Shown: positions 19,150 through 27,773 of the stretch, one piece after another
Layout: every line of letters starts with the position of its first letter
Position numbering within the stretch: position 1 is the first letter of the stretch
Source of the DNA: Thauera sp. UBA6194
Lineage (GTDB): Bacteria; Pseudomonadota; Gammaproteobacteria; Burkholderiales; Rhodocyclaceae
DNA: 64,000 nt
Assembly: GCA_002422685.1 (NCBI GenBank)
Contig: DITC01000054.1
Location: 33,445-97,444 of the forward strand
Direction of reading: 5' to 3'
Notes under the pieces: generated by a model
The model's input: the letters and a program-made list of their open reading frames with translations, nothing else
What the model was told of the DNA's origin: nothing
The model's database searches: none
Made by a program: the position numbers and the translations under genes

Positions 19150-20051
19150 GCGAAAACCAGAACACGCCTGCCGAACCCGAACAGGAATCCGGCCCGGCGT
19201 CCAAACCTGCAGCCAAGGTATCGGCCAAGGGCGCACCGCCGGTCTCGCGCGAGCGCCAGCGCCAGGGCCGCCGCAAAGTCCTGCGCACGATCCTGCTCAC
19301 CGGCGGCGTGCTCGGAGCCGGCCTGTCCGGCTACCTGCCGCTGGTTTATGCGCGCACGAACCGGCTGCGCCCGCCCGGCGCACTCGACGAAAAGGAGTTC
19401 CTCTCCTCCTGCATCAAGTGCGGGCAGTGCGTGCAGGTGTGTCCGGTCAACGCCATCAAGCTCGCCGACCTGATCGACGGCTTCGGTGTCGGCGTGCCCT
19501 ATATCGACGCACGCGAACAGGCCTGCGATTTCTCCTGCGATGCGGTGCAGTGCATCCTCGCCTGTCCCACCGGCTCGCTGACCTACGAGAAGCCCGAGTT
19601 CCTGCCCGTGCGCGAAGGCGCAGCGCTGCCGCAGAAGCCCACGCTGATCGCCAAGATGAACGACCCCGAGCCCACGCTCAACATGACCGAGCGCATGGGC
19701 GTGGCACGGCTGACGCGGCCCGAGTCCTGCCTCGCGATGAAGGGCGAAGGTTTCAAGGGCCAGGCGCGCGGGCCCGACTTCAAGGGCACGATGCGCTACA
19801 TCGCGGTCGACCGCTGGAAGCCCATCCCTGTGGCCGACCACCCCTACGATCTCGAGCTGTGCGACCTGTGCATGCGCGAATGCCCGATCGCTGGTGCGAT
19901 CTCGCTGGAAAAGTTCACCGGCCCCGACGGCAAGACGCGCGCACGACCGATCGTGCATGAGAACTGCGTTGGCTGCGGCGTGTGCGAGATGATCTGCCCG
20001 ACCGAGCCCGCCTCCATCACCATCATCGCCCGCGAGGTGTGGCAATCATGA
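19146..20051 (+). CDS. nosG: NosG, NapG-like iron-sulfur protein
   Basis: 301 residues. A ferredoxin-type protein on the periplasmic face that takes electrons from quinol through NosH. After a Pro/Ala-rich start there is a twin-arginine-like GRRKVLRTILLTGG and hydrophobic stretch (42-62), then four 4Fe-4S motifs: CIKCGQCVQVCP (89-100), CDFSCDAVQCILACP (127-141), CDLCMRECP, and CVGCGVCEMICP. The arrangement matches NapG. Start overlaps the nosD stop (ATGA), and its own stop overlaps the nosH start. With NosH it replaces NosR in clade II systems. Confidence 0.92.
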   Translation: MSENQNTPAEPEQESGPASKPAAKVSAKGAPPVSRERQRQGRRKVLRTILLTGGVLGAGLSGYLPLVYARTNRLRPPGALDEKEFLSSCIKCGQCVQVCPVNAIKLADLIDGFGVGVPYIDAREQACDFSCDAVQCILACPTGSLTYEKPEFLPVREGAALPQKPTLIAKMNDPEPTLNMTERMGVARLTRPESCLAMKGEGFKGQARGPDFKGTMRYIAVDRWKPIPVADHPYDLELCDLCMRECPIAGAISLEKFTGPDGKTRARPIVHENCVGCGVCEMICPTEPASITIIAREVWQS

Positions 20052-21028
20052 GCAAACTGCTGACGCGCCGCTACATCGATCAGATCAAGGTGATGTTCGG
20101 CAAGGAACCTGCCAAGCCCAAGGAAATCTCGCCTGCCGCGCAGACCATCCACTTCTACAAGAAGAACAACCGCACCGAGATCGAGCAGCTCAAGCACATC
20201 CGCGCCCACGAGACGCACAAGAGCCACAAGTGGCGCAACCGGCGCTGGGCTACGCTGATCTTCGCCAACCTGCTGTTCGTCCTGTCCTACTACCTGGACA
20301 TCCAGGTGCTGGAAGGCTCGCTCACCGCCTCGCGCTTCATCGGCTTCCACATGGCCGACCTCAACTCCGCGCTGCAGGTGATGCTCGCGCACAAGCACAT
20401 CATCACCAATCTGCTCATCGGCACCGCGACCGTGCTGCTGCTTTGGGCCTTGCTGGGCGGGCGAACCTTCTGCTCCTGGGTCTGTCCCTATCACCTGGTT
20501 GCGGAGTTCGCCGAGAAGATCCACCTCTGGCTGGCCAAGAAAAAACTCGTCACCGACCAGCCCATGGATCGCCGCCTGCGCACCGTGTTCTGGATCGTCT
20601 TCGCCGTGCTCGCCGTCGTCACCGGCTACACCGTGTTCGAGGCCATCTCGCCCACCGGCATCCTGTCACGCGCGCTGATCTACGGCGTGGGCCTGTCGAT
20701 GCTGTGGGTCGTGGCCCTGCTGATCTTCGAGATCTTCTTCTCGCGCCGCGCCTGGTGTCGCTACGCCTGCCCGATCGGGCTCACCTACGGCGTGGTGGGC
20801 ATCATTTCGCCGGTGCGCATCAAGTACAAGCTCGAAGGCTGTTTCCACGAGGGCGACTGCCGCAAGGTGTGCCTGGTGCCGCACGTGCTCGACACGGTCA
20901 TCAAGGGCCGCGCGGTCGAACCCGAAGTGGCGCTCGGTCCCGACTGCACGCGCTGCGGCCTGTGCGTGGACGTGTGCCCCACCGGCTCGCTGAGCTTCGA
21001 TGTCAAGGGATTGTCGAAGCTGCTCTGA
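20048..21028 (+). CDS. nosH: NosH, NapH-like membrane quinol oxidase subunit
   Basis: 326 residues. Integral membrane partner of NosG with four main hydrophobic segments (around FANLLFVLSYYLDI, LLIGTATVLLLWALLGG, FWIVFAVLAVVTGY and LSMLWVVALLIFEIFF). NapH/NosR-type CxxxCP motifs are present: CSWVCP after the second helix and CRYACP after the fourth, and a C-terminal ferredoxin motif CTRCGLCVDVCP that should hold a 4Fe-4S cluster on the cytosolic side, with a second possible cluster at CFHEGDCRKVC. It overlaps nosG by four bases. Role: quinol oxidation and electron transfer toward NosZ. Confidence 0.92.
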   Translation: MSKLLTRRYIDQIKVMFGKEPAKPKEISPAAQTIHFYKKNNRTEIEQLKHIRAHETHKSHKWRNRRWATLIFANLLFVLSYYLDIQVLEGSLTASRFIGFHMADLNSALQVMLAHKHIITNLLIGTATVLLLWALLGGRTFCSWVCPYHLVAEFAEKIHLWLAKKKLVTDQPMDRRLRTVFWIVFAVLAVVTGYTVFEAISPTGILSRALIYGVGLSMLWVVALLIFEIFFSRRAWCRYACPIGLTYGVVGIISPVRIKYKLEGCFHEGDCRKVCLVPHVLDTVIKGRAVEPEVALGPDCTRCGLCVDVCPTGSLSFDVKGLSKLL

Positions 21029-21079
21029 CCCCGCCCTCGCCCCACCCCCAACCCCGCTTTGCATAACAAGAGTCGATTC

Positions 21080-21937
21080 ATGATCCGACTGGAAAACGTC
21101 ACCAAGACCTTCCGCGGCGCGCGCGTCCTCGACGGCATCTCGCTGAACGTCGACCTGGGCGAGCGCATCGCCCTCATCGGGTCGAACGGTGCCGGCAAGA
21201 CCACGCTCATCCGCTGCCTGCTCGGCGAATACGTCCACGACGGCGTCGTCACCGTGGATGGCATCAACCCCCGCAAGGCCCGCGCCGAGGTGCTCGCGCA
21301 GGTCGGATTCGTACCCCAACTGCCCCCGCCCCTGAAGATGCCGGTGGGGCAGCTGATCAACTTCGCCGCCGGCCTGTGCGGCACCGAGCCGGCGCGCATC
21401 GACGACATCGCCAGGCGCCTCGGCCTGCAGATCGACGGCATCCGCTCGCGCCAGTTCGTGCGCCTGTCGGGCGGCATGAAGCAGAAGCTGCTGATCGCGA
21501 TCGCGCTCGGCCGCGACGCCCGCCTGCTGATCATGGACGAGCCCGCAGCCAACCTCGACCCCGAGGCGCGCAAGATCTTCTTCGACATCCTCGCCGAGCG
21601 TGTGAAGGACGCGACGATGATCATGTCCAGCCACCGTCTCGACGAAGTCTCGGCGCTGGTGAATCGCGTCATCGAGATGGACACCGGCCGCATCGTGCTC
21701 GACGACAAGGTCGCCGACATGGGCACATTGCACAGCCGGCTCGACTGCCAGATCGTGCTCAAGCACGCCGACCCGGCCATCGCCAAGGCGCTCGAGAGCT
21801 GGAAGTTCAGCTTCGATCCGGCAAGCACGGCATGGAGCGGCGAGATCGCCGGCGCCGACCGCCTGCGCTTCCTCGGCGTCGTCTCCCGCTACACCGGCTT
21901 GGTCACCAAGCTGGACATGACCGAAAGGCCCCACTGA
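21080..21937 (+). CDS. nosF: NosF, ABC transporter ATPase
   Basis: 285 residues. Walker A GSNGAGKTT, Q-loop region VGFVPQLPP, signature LSGGMKQK, Walker B LLIMDEPAANLD and switch His in MSSHRLDE are all in place. It powers the NosY permease, which together with NosD delivers a sulfur species for the tetranuclear CuZ site. The ATG at 21080 follows a spaced 51-base gap after nosH that is unusually C-rich on the coding strand (21029-21056). Two bases separate its stop from the following nosL start. Expected length about 300. Confidence 0.93.
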   Translation: MIRLENVTKTFRGARVLDGISLNVDLGERIALIGSNGAGKTTLIRCLLGEYVHDGVVTVDGINPRKARAEVLAQVGFVPQLPPPLKMPVGQLINFAAGLCGTEPARIDDIARRLGLQIDGIRSRQFVRLSGGMKQKLLIAIALGRDARLLIMDEPAANLDPEARKIFFDILAERVKDATMIMSSHRLDEVSALVNRVIEMDTGRIVLDDKVADMGTLHSRLDCQIVLKHADPAIAKALESWKFSFDPASTAWSGEIAGADRLRFLGVVSRYTGLVTKLDMTERPH

Positions 21938-21939
21938 CC

Positions 21940-22434
21940 ATGTGCGACCAACATCGACGCCAGTTCATGGGACGTCTGGCGAAGGGCGGGCTTTTGCTCA
22001 CGCCGCTCGCCGCCGCGCTCTCCGGTTGCCGCGACGACGGCAAGTGGCCCGAGGGCATGAAGTCCATCATCTGGGACCGCGACACCTGCGTGCGCTGCAA
22101 TATGGCGATCTCCGACCGCCGCTTCGCCGCCGAGCTGCGCGGCGGCCCCAAGGACACCGTGTTCAAGTTCGACGACGTCGGCTGCCTGGTGTTCTGGCTG
22201 GAAGAGAAGCGCGACCGCTTCCCCTGGATGGACGAGCCCACGACCCGCATGTGGGTCGCCGACTACAACAGCAAGAGCCGTGACGAGATGATCTGGCACG
22301 ACCCGCGCCAGGTGCGCTACATCGTGCGCACCTCGCCCATGGGCTACAACTACGGCGCGGCCGGCAGCCAGAGCGAGGCCGAGAGCGTGACCTACGAAGA
22401 AATGCGACAGCACACGCTGGCGAAGGGAAGATAA
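21940..22434 (+). CDS. nosL: NosL-family copper-binding lipoprotein (first copy)
   Basis: 164 residues. The lipobox LSGC places a lipidated Cys at residue 30 after a hydrophobic leader, preceded by a twin-arginine-like HRRQFMGRLAKGG, so Tat export is possible. CVRCNM (50-55) is a variant of the usual NosL CxxCGM/copper-site motif. NosL is a Cu(I) chaperone for NosZ. The C-terminal half keeps the family pattern (VFKFDDVGCLVFW, MWVADYNS). It sits between nosF and nosY, which is the clade II order. Two further NosL-like genes lie 5 kb downstream. Confidence 0.88.
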   Translation: MCDQHRRQFMGRLAKGGLLLTPLAAALSGCRDDGKWPEGMKSIIWDRDTCVRCNMAISDRRFAAELRGGPKDTVFKFDDVGCLVFWLEEKRDRFPWMDEPTTRMWVADYNSKSRDEMIWHDPRQVRYIVRTSPMGYNYGAAGSQSEAESVTYEEMRQHTLAKGR

Positions 22435-22439
22435 GCAAA

Positions 22440-23267
22440 ATGAAACAGTTCTGGCTCACCGCCCGTCTGGACATCGTGGAATCGCTGCGCGCGCGCTGGT
22501 TCCAGGTCTACACCCTGGTGTTCGGCGGCATCGTCGCGCTGCTGTTCCTGTTCGGCCTCACCGAATCGCGCGTGCTCGGCTTCATCGGCCTGTCGCGCCT
22601 GCTGGTCACCTATATCCAGCTCACCATGGCGATCCTGCCCATCTTCGTGCTCATCACCACGGTGCGCTCCGTGGCCGGAGACCGCGAGGCGGGTGTGTTC
22701 GAGTACCTGCTCTCGCTGCCGGTGTCACTGTGGGCCTGGTTCTGGGGCAAGTTCGTCGGTCGCTACATCGTGATCTTCATGCCGGTGTTCGCCGCCATGG
22801 TGCTCGCCGTGGCCTGGGCCACCGTGCAGAACATCGAGGTGCCGTGGGGCATGTTCGCCTACTACACCGCCCTGATCGCCGCGATGGCGATGTGCTTCCT
22901 CGGTTTCGGCATGCTGATCTCGTCGATCGCGCGCACCACCGACGTCGCCCAGGGCGCGGCCTTCCTCACCTGGCTGCTGTTCCTGCTCTTCCTCGACCTG
23001 ATCCTGCTCGGCGTGATGATCCAGGAGCGCATCGCCCCCGAGCTGGCGGTCACGATCGCGCTCGCCAACCCGCTGCAGGTGTTCCGCACCGCCGCGCTGT
23101 CGATGTTCGACCCCCACCTGATCGTGCTCGGCCCCTCGGCCTACGTGATCCTCGACCTGTTCGGAACCGAGGGCTACAAGGTGTTCGCCGTGGTCTATCC
23201 CGCACTCCTCGGCATCGTCAGCGCCGGTCTCGGCTTCCTGGTCTTCCGTCGCGGCGACCTGCCTTGA
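22440..23267 (+). CDS. nosY: NosY, ABC transporter permease
   Basis: 275 residues with six predicted membrane helices: about 18-40, 55-78, 100-125, 130-160, 175-200, and 245-268. The cytosolic loop VAGDREAGVFEYLLSLPVS after the second helix is the typical NosY/ABC-2 coupling segment. GGAAG precedes ATG 22440, five bases after the nosL stop. It forms the membrane half of NosFY and works with NosD in CuZ maturation. After this gene the order of the standard nos set ends. Confidence 0.93.
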   Translation: MKQFWLTARLDIVESLRARWFQVYTLVFGGIVALLFLFGLTESRVLGFIGLSRLLVTYIQLTMAILPIFVLITTVRSVAGDREAGVFEYLLSLPVSLWAWFWGKFVGRYIVIFMPVFAAMVLAVAWATVQNIEVPWGMFAYYTALIAAMAMCFLGFGMLISSIARTTDVAQGAAFLTWLLFLLFLDLILLGVMIQERIAPELAVTIALANPLQVFRTAALSMFDPHLIVLGPSAYVILDLFGTEGYKVFAVVYPALLGIVSAGLGFLVFRRGDLP

Positions 23268-23384
23268 TCGTCGTCCCTGGACCGATCCCGCCCGCATGAG
23301 CGCCGACACACCGCGCAGCGAAAACCGGCGCGACCCGTTGCCGAACGGGTTCGCGTCCGGCCTTGTCTCGCCACGCTCGCCGGC

Positions 23385-23717
23385 ATGAGCCGCCCCTCCA
23401 ACCGCGTGCTCGGCACCATCCTGATCGCCGCCGCCGCGTTCGGCGGCACCTTCCTCGATGCGGCCCGGCAACGCATCGCCCACGAGCCCGCGCTGCAGCA
23501 CACCGAAGCGTTGGTCGAGCGTCTGCGCCTGTCGGACATCGCGCTGTTTACCGAGGCGCGCTACACGCGCCACCTCTCGCAGGCCGATCTGCACTCGGCC
23601 TTTCAGGATCACCCCGTGGCGCTCGAGCACTTCCCCTCGGGTTCGATGCTCCCACCGCCGCAAACCCTGCTGAAACGCCATGAACCGCTGGATCGAGAAG
23701 CAGCGCCATCTGATTGA
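23385..23717 (+). CDS. Small membrane-anchored protein of the nos accessory module
   Basis: 110 residues, not recognised. A short basic start (MSRPSNR) and a hydrophobic segment (about 8-23) look like an uncleaved anchor or a signal peptide; the rest is soluble, with an amphipathic helix (LQHTEALVERLRLSD), FTEARYTRHLSQAD and a Pro-rich part. No Cys. Its 3' end overlaps the next gene by 38 bases in another frame. The position before an FtsX-like permease resembles that of an accessory or adaptor subunit. Base composition is like its neighbours. Confidence 0.6.
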   Translation: MSRPSNRVLGTILIAAAAFGGTFLDAARQRIAHEPALQHTEALVERLRLSDIALFTEARYTRHLSQADLHSAFQDHPVALEHFPSGSMLPPPQTLLKRHEPLDREAAPSD

Positions 23718-24816
23718 CTTCACCGCCAATTCACTGGCGCGACGCAAGGCCCGCAGCCTGGGCCTGCTCGTCGTCTACACCCTGCTCGTGTTCGTGCTGG
23801 CCTCGGTCTCGCTCTACACCCACGCGTTGCGCAACGAGGCCACGCGCGTCCTCGCCGGCACGCCCGAGATCGTGCTGCAGCGCCTCATCGCCGGCCGCCA
23901 CGACCTGATCCCGCCCGGCTACATGGACTCGGTCGGCCGCCTGCGCGGCGTGCAGAAGATCGAAGGCCGGCTGTGGGGCTACTACTACGACAGCGTGATG
24001 AAGGCGAACTACACCTTCATGGTGCCGACCGACCGCACGGTGGCCGACGGCGAGATCATCGTCGGCCCGGCGCTCGAGCGCTCGCGCGGGCTGGCGGCGG
24101 GCAACGGCATCTCGTTCCGCTCGTACTCGGGCGAACTGCACACCTTCATCATCACCGAGGTGCTGCCGCACGAATCCGAGCTCGTCAGCGCCGACCTGGT
24201 GTTGATGAGCGAGGCCGACTTCCGCCGCTTCTTCACCTACCCCGAGGGGCAATACACCGACATCGCACTGTGGGTGGCCAACCCGCGCGAGGTTCGCAAC
24301 GTCGGCCTCAAGCTCATGGAGAAGCTCCCCGACTCGCGCCCCATCCTGCGCGAGGAGGTGCTGCGCACCTACGCCTCGATCTTCGACTGGCGCGAGGGCA
24401 TGATGCTGGCCCTGCTCTCGGCCGCCATCCTCGCCTTCGGCATCTTCGCGTGGGAGAAAGCCGCCGGCCTGTCCGCGGAGGAGAAGCGCGAGATCGGCAT
24501 CCTCAAGGCGATCGGCTGGGAAACCGGCGACGTGATCGCGATGAAATTCTGGGAGGGCCTGCTGATCTCGCTGCTCGCCTTCCTGCTCGGCTACGTGGCG
24601 GCCTACATCCACGTCTTCCACGGAAACTTCGCCCTGCTGCAGCCGGTCCTCAAAGGGTGGGCCGTGCTGTACCCGAGCTTCTCCCTGACGCCGAAGATCG
24701 ACGGCCTGCAGGTGGCGACGCTGTTCCTGTTCACGGTACTGCCCTACACCGCGGCGACGCTGGTGCCGATCTGGAGCGCCGCCACCACCGACCCCGACAC
24801 CGTGATGCGAGGCTGA
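23680..24816 (+). CDS. FtsX/MacB-like ABC permease of the nos accessory module
   Basis: 378 residues. Topology is that of MacB/LolC/FtsX: one N-terminal helix (about 26-46), a periplasmic domain of about 200 residues (47-245), then three helices (about 247-265, 290-312, 345-368). The segment EREIGILKAIGWETGDV-like (EKREIGILKAIGWE) is the cytosolic coupling helix of the family. It pairs with the ATPase encoded four bases downstream. MacB-type transporters push substrates or lipoproteins across the periplasmic side by mechanotransmission rather than by a membrane channel. Substrate unknown; the location in a nos operon suggests a role in NosZ maturation or metal handling. Confidence 0.85.
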   Translation: MNRWIEKQRHLIDFTANSLARRKARSLGLLVVYTLLVFVLASVSLYTHALRNEATRVLAGTPEIVLQRLIAGRHDLIPPGYMDSVGRLRGVQKIEGRLWGYYYDSVMKANYTFMVPTDRTVADGEIIVGPALERSRGLAAGNGISFRSYSGELHTFIITEVLPHESELVSADLVLMSEADFRRFFTYPEGQYTDIALWVANPREVRNVGLKLMEKLPDSRPILREEVLRTYASIFDWREGMMLALLSAAILAFGIFAWEKAAGLSAEEKREIGILKAIGWETGDVIAMKFWEGLLISLLAFLLGYVAAYIHVFHGNFALLQPVLKGWAVLYPSFSLTPKIDGLQVATLFLFTVLPYTAATLVPIWSAATTDPDTVMRG

Positions 24817-24820
24817 GGCC

Positions 24821-25513
24821 ATGCTCGAACTCGCCAACATCCGCAAGGCCTTCAACCAGGGCCAGCACAACGAATACTGGGCGCTGAAGGGCATCGACAT
24901 CGACATCCCGCCCGCGCAGGTGAACGTGCTCAAGGGCCCGTCCGGCTCGGGCAAGACCACGCTGCTCACCATCCTCGGCTGCCTCGCGCGCCCGACCGAA
25001 GGCCGGGTGCGGCTCAAGGGCGAGGACATCTCCGGCCTGCCCGAGCGCTTCCTCACCGAGATCCGGCGCAGCACCTTCGGCTTCATCTTCCAGCAGTTCA
25101 ACCTGGTGCGGGGCTTGTCGGCGGTCGAGAACATCATCCTGCCCGGCTACCCGACCGGCACTCCGCGTGGCCGGCTGCTGGAACGCGCCGAGGCCTTGCT
25201 CGCCGAGATGCAGCTCTCGCACCGGCGCGACGCGAAGGTGGAGTGGCTCTCGGGCGGCGAACAGCAGCGCGTGGCGATCTGCCGCGCGCTCATCAACGAC
25301 CCCGAGATCCTCATCGCCGACGAGCCCACGGCCAACCTCGACAGCAAGCTTTCGGCCGAATTTCTCGTCATCCTGCAGCGCCTGGCCGCGGCAGGCCGCA
25401 CCGTGATTCTGACCAGCCACGATCCGCTGGTGGTGGAGTCCGACGTCGTCGACCGTGTCTATTCGCTGCGCGACGGCCAGCTCATCGGCGTGCAGGACAA
25501 GGCGATCGCATGA
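24821..25513 (+). CDS. LolD/MacB-like ABC ATPase of the nos accessory module
   Basis: 230 residues. Walker A GPSGSGKTT, Q loop FIFQQFNLV, signature LSGGEQQR, Walker B ILIADEPTANLD, switch His in ILTSHDPL. This is the standard ATPase of MacB/LolCDE/FtsE-type exporters, which are about this length. Its stop overlaps the start of the next membrane protein (ATGA), so the three proteins are likely made together. It is distinct from NosF, whose signature and domain context are of the ABC-2 type. Confidence 0.9.
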   Translation: MLELANIRKAFNQGQHNEYWALKGIDIDIPPAQVNVLKGPSGSGKTTLLTILGCLARPTEGRVRLKGEDISGLPERFLTEIRRSTFGFIFQQFNLVRGLSAVENIILPGYPTGTPRGRLLERAEALLAEMQLSHRRDAKVEWLSGGEQQRVAICRALINDPEILIADEPTANLDSKLSAEFLVILQRLAAAGRTVILTSHDPLVVESDVVDRVYSLRDGQLIGVQDKAIA

Positions 25514-26520
25514 TCTTCCAGCCTGCCATCATCGCCCTGCTGCTGGCCGCCGGCCTGAGCCTGGTCATGCTGGCAGCGGCCTCGCCCTTTGCCCTCCAGG
25601 TGCTGCGCCACTGGGACCTCGGCAGCGGCAGCGAGCGCCAGTTGCGCCTCGAGCGCATGACCTACCTGTTCTCGATGCTGGTGGCGCTGGTGTGCGGGCT
25701 GCAACTGCTGGCGACGCTGCTGTTCGTGTTCAACGCCGACAAGATGTCGGTGATGTTCGTCGGCGCGATGTGCGCGGTGGGTGCGCTCAACGCCAACGAG
25801 TACGGCTTTCCGGCGCTGTACGCACAGCTCGTGCTGTTCTTCGTCGCCACGAGCTGGCTGGCGGTCAACCGCCTCGACAACAGCGCGCGCGACTATCCCC
25901 TCATCCGCGTCAAGTACGTGCTGCTGCTGACCTACGTGCCACTGGCTGCGCTGGTGCTGTGGCTGCAGTTCAACTACTTCATCCGCCTCGAGGCCGACGT
26001 CATCACCTCGTGCTGCGGCAGCATGTTCTCCGAGGAGGCCGACACCGTCGCGAGCGAGGTCAGCGCGATGGCACCGCGCGACGCGATGATCCTGTTCTAC
26101 GCGGTGATGAGCGCAGCCATCCTGCTCGCAGCCTGGCACTGGAAGAGCGCCACCCGCGGCATCTGGAGCGGACTCGCCGTGGGCGCGAGCGCCATCGGCG
26201 CCTTCTTCGCCGGGCTCATGGGCGTGGTCGCCTTCGTGTCGCTGTACATCTACGAGCACCCCAATCACCACTGTCCGTTCTGCATCCTGAAGCCGGAATA
26301 CGACTACCAGGGCTATGCGCTCTATGTGCCATTGTTCACCGCCGCCGCTGCGGGGCTGGCGGCGGGCGTACTGACCCTGTTCGCGCGCCGCCCCAGCCTG
26401 GCGGCGCTCGCACCGCGCGCGAGCGCACGCCTGGCCGGCATCGCGGCGCTCGGGTTTGCGCTCTTCCTGGCGGTGGCGAGCTTCATGGTGCTGAACTCCA
26501 ACCTGATCCTGCTCGACTGA
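25510..26520 (+). CDS. Polytopic membrane protein with CCG and CPFC motifs
   Basis: 336 residues, about eight membrane helices, not recognised as a named family. Three Cys-containing places stand out: GAMCAVGALNANEYG near residue 88 in a helix, ITSCCGSMFSEE (CCG at 168-170) in a loop, and HPNHHCPFCILKPEYDYQGY (CPFC at 255-258) in a later loop. The last looks like a Cys/His metal or disulfide site next to conserved aromatic and acidic residues. ATGA overlap with the ATPase gene upstream and TGATG overlap with the thioredoxin-like gene downstream imply tight coupling. A redox or copper role is an inference. Confidence 0.72.
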   Translation: MIFQPAIIALLLAAGLSLVMLAAASPFALQVLRHWDLGSGSERQLRLERMTYLFSMLVALVCGLQLLATLLFVFNADKMSVMFVGAMCAVGALNANEYGFPALYAQLVLFFVATSWLAVNRLDNSARDYPLIRVKYVLLLTYVPLAALVLWLQFNYFIRLEADVITSCCGSMFSEEADTVASEVSAMAPRDAMILFYAVMSAAILLAAWHWKSATRGIWSGLAVGASAIGAFFAGLMGVVAFVSLYIYEHPNHHCPFCILKPEYDYQGYALYVPLFTAAAAGLAAGVLTLFARRPSLAALAPRASARLAGIAALGFALFLAVASFMVLNSNLILLD

Positions 26521-27056
26521 TGCCCACACCGATGAAGCGCGCCACAGCCTCCCACGCCGTCCGCGGCACGCTCGTCGCGCTCGCCTGCGTCGTGCTTGCC
26601 GCCTGCGGCAGTCCCGACACCGGCCCCAAGACGGGCAGCCCCGCGCCCCGCTTCGAGGCCACCGACATCGACGGCAGCGTACGCAGGTTCCCCGAGGACT
26701 ACGCGGGGCGCCCGGTGATCCTGGACTTCTGGGCCGACTGGTGCCGCTACTGCGTGGGCCACATGCAGCGCGTCGATGCCCTGCAGCGCGAGCATGCCGA
26801 AAGCGGCCTCGCGGTGATCGCCATCAACGTCGCGCAGGACCGCAGCACCGCCGCCGCCTTCCTCGACAAGCTCGGCGTCGGCTTCTCGAGCGTACTCGAC
26901 CCCGACTCCCGCATCACGAAACAATACGGCGTGCAGGGCCTGCCGATCACCTACTTCGTGGACAAGGAAGGCCGCATCGCCGGCAAGATCATCGGCGAAG
27001 CCGACGAAAAACTGCTCAACTCGCAGCTATCCCGCATACTTCCAGCACCACAGTAG
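26520..27056 (+). CDS. TlpA-like thioredoxin lipoprotein of the nos operon
   Basis: 178 residues. Lipobox LAAC with Cys at residue 29 after an N-terminal hydrophobic stretch. The thioredoxin fold carries the active site WCRYC (74-78) and the cis-Pro in GLPITYF, as in TlpA/ResA/ScoI-like proteins. These reduce Cys pairs in the periplasm, for example in apo-cytochromes or copper proteins; Cys pairs exist in the three NosL proteins, the CuA site of NosZ and the preceding membrane protein. ATG 26520 overlaps the previous stop (TGATG); an internal ATG at 26532 is also possible. Arg-Tyr between the Cys is unusual for TlpA (often Gly-Pro or Ala-Pro or Glu-Pro). Confidence 0.85.
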   Translation: MPTPMKRATASHAVRGTLVALACVVLAACGSPDTGPKTGSPAPRFEATDIDGSVRRFPEDYAGRPVILDFWADWCRYCVGHMQRVDALQREHAESGLAVIAINVAQDRSTAAAFLDKLGVGFSSVLDPDSRITKQYGVQGLPITYFVDKEGRIAGKIIGEADEKLLNSQLSRILPAPQ

Positions 27057-27161
27057 ACCCAGGTCAAGGACAGGTGGCGACACCACGCCGACCATTGCCC
27101 AAAAGCCCTACGCTTTTCGCCATACCGCCGGCCAGCGACCGGCCTAATTGAGGAGCACACC

Positions 27162-27773
27162 ATGGATCGCAGAGAAGCCCTGAAGATGTCCGTTCTGGCC
27201 AGCATCGGTCTGGCCGCCGCCGGCAAGGCCAATGCCCAGTCGAGCTGCCCCAGCGACGGCACCCCGGCCCAGTTCATCCCCAAGACCGCGCCCGATGCGC
27301 AGCCGCAGGTCGATGACATCGCCAAGTATCCCAAGTGCCCGTACTGCGGCATGGACCGCAAGCAGTTCCACCACTCGCGCATGGTCGTGCATTACGCCGA
27401 CGACCTCGCCGACGGCACCTGCTCGCTGCACTGCTCGGCGCTCAGCCTGTCGCTCAACATCGACCGCGATCCGAAGGCGCTGTGGGTCGCGGACAACGCC
27501 GCCGAGGGTGACACCAAGCCGCTGGTCGAGGTCGAGAACGCGAGCTTCCTGGTCGGCAGCAAGCTGCCTGGCGTGATGACCGCGCGCAGCAAGGTCGCCT
27601 ACGCCAGCGCCGACGCGGCCAAGGCCTCGCAGGCCGCCAATGGCGGCGAGATCACCGACTTCGACGGCGCGCTGCTCGCCGCCTACACCGACATGGCGGG
27701 CGACGTCAGCCGCATTCGCAAGAACCGCGCCGAGCGTCGGCGCAAGATGATGGAGAAGCAGAACAAGTCATGA
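27162..27773 (+). CDS. NosL-family protein with CPYCGM and extra Cys (second copy)
   Basis: 203 residues. Start MDRREALKMS gives a twin-arginine-like motif, and a leader ending ANAQ suggests export. The NosL copper motif is CPYCGM (59-64), and a second pair CSLHC (87-91) follows, together with His-rich HHSRMVVHY. The C-terminal 60 residues are basic and coiled (RIRKNRAERRRKMMEKQNK), not seen in ordinary NosL. 105 bases separate it from the preceding thioredoxin gene, and its stop overlaps the third NosL gene. Probable Cu(I) carrier or sensor. Confidence 0.85.
   Translation: MDRREALKMSVLASIGLAAAGKANAQSSCPSDGTPAQFIPKTAPDAQPQVDDIAKYPKCPYCGMDRKQFHHSRMVVHYADDLADGTCSLHCSALSLSLNIDRDPKALWVADNAAEGDTKPLVEVENASFLVGSKLPGVMTARSKVAYASADAAKASQAANGGEITDFDGALLAAYTDMAGDVSRIRKNRAERRRKMMEKQNKS

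Noticed and set aside
23296..23388. 30-codon ORF (MSADTPRSEN...) overlapping the start of the small anchored protein
   Set aside because: Low-complexity, no conserved feature, and a hairpin (ACCCGTT/AACGGGT, 23333-23350) lies in it; could be an upstream leader only.
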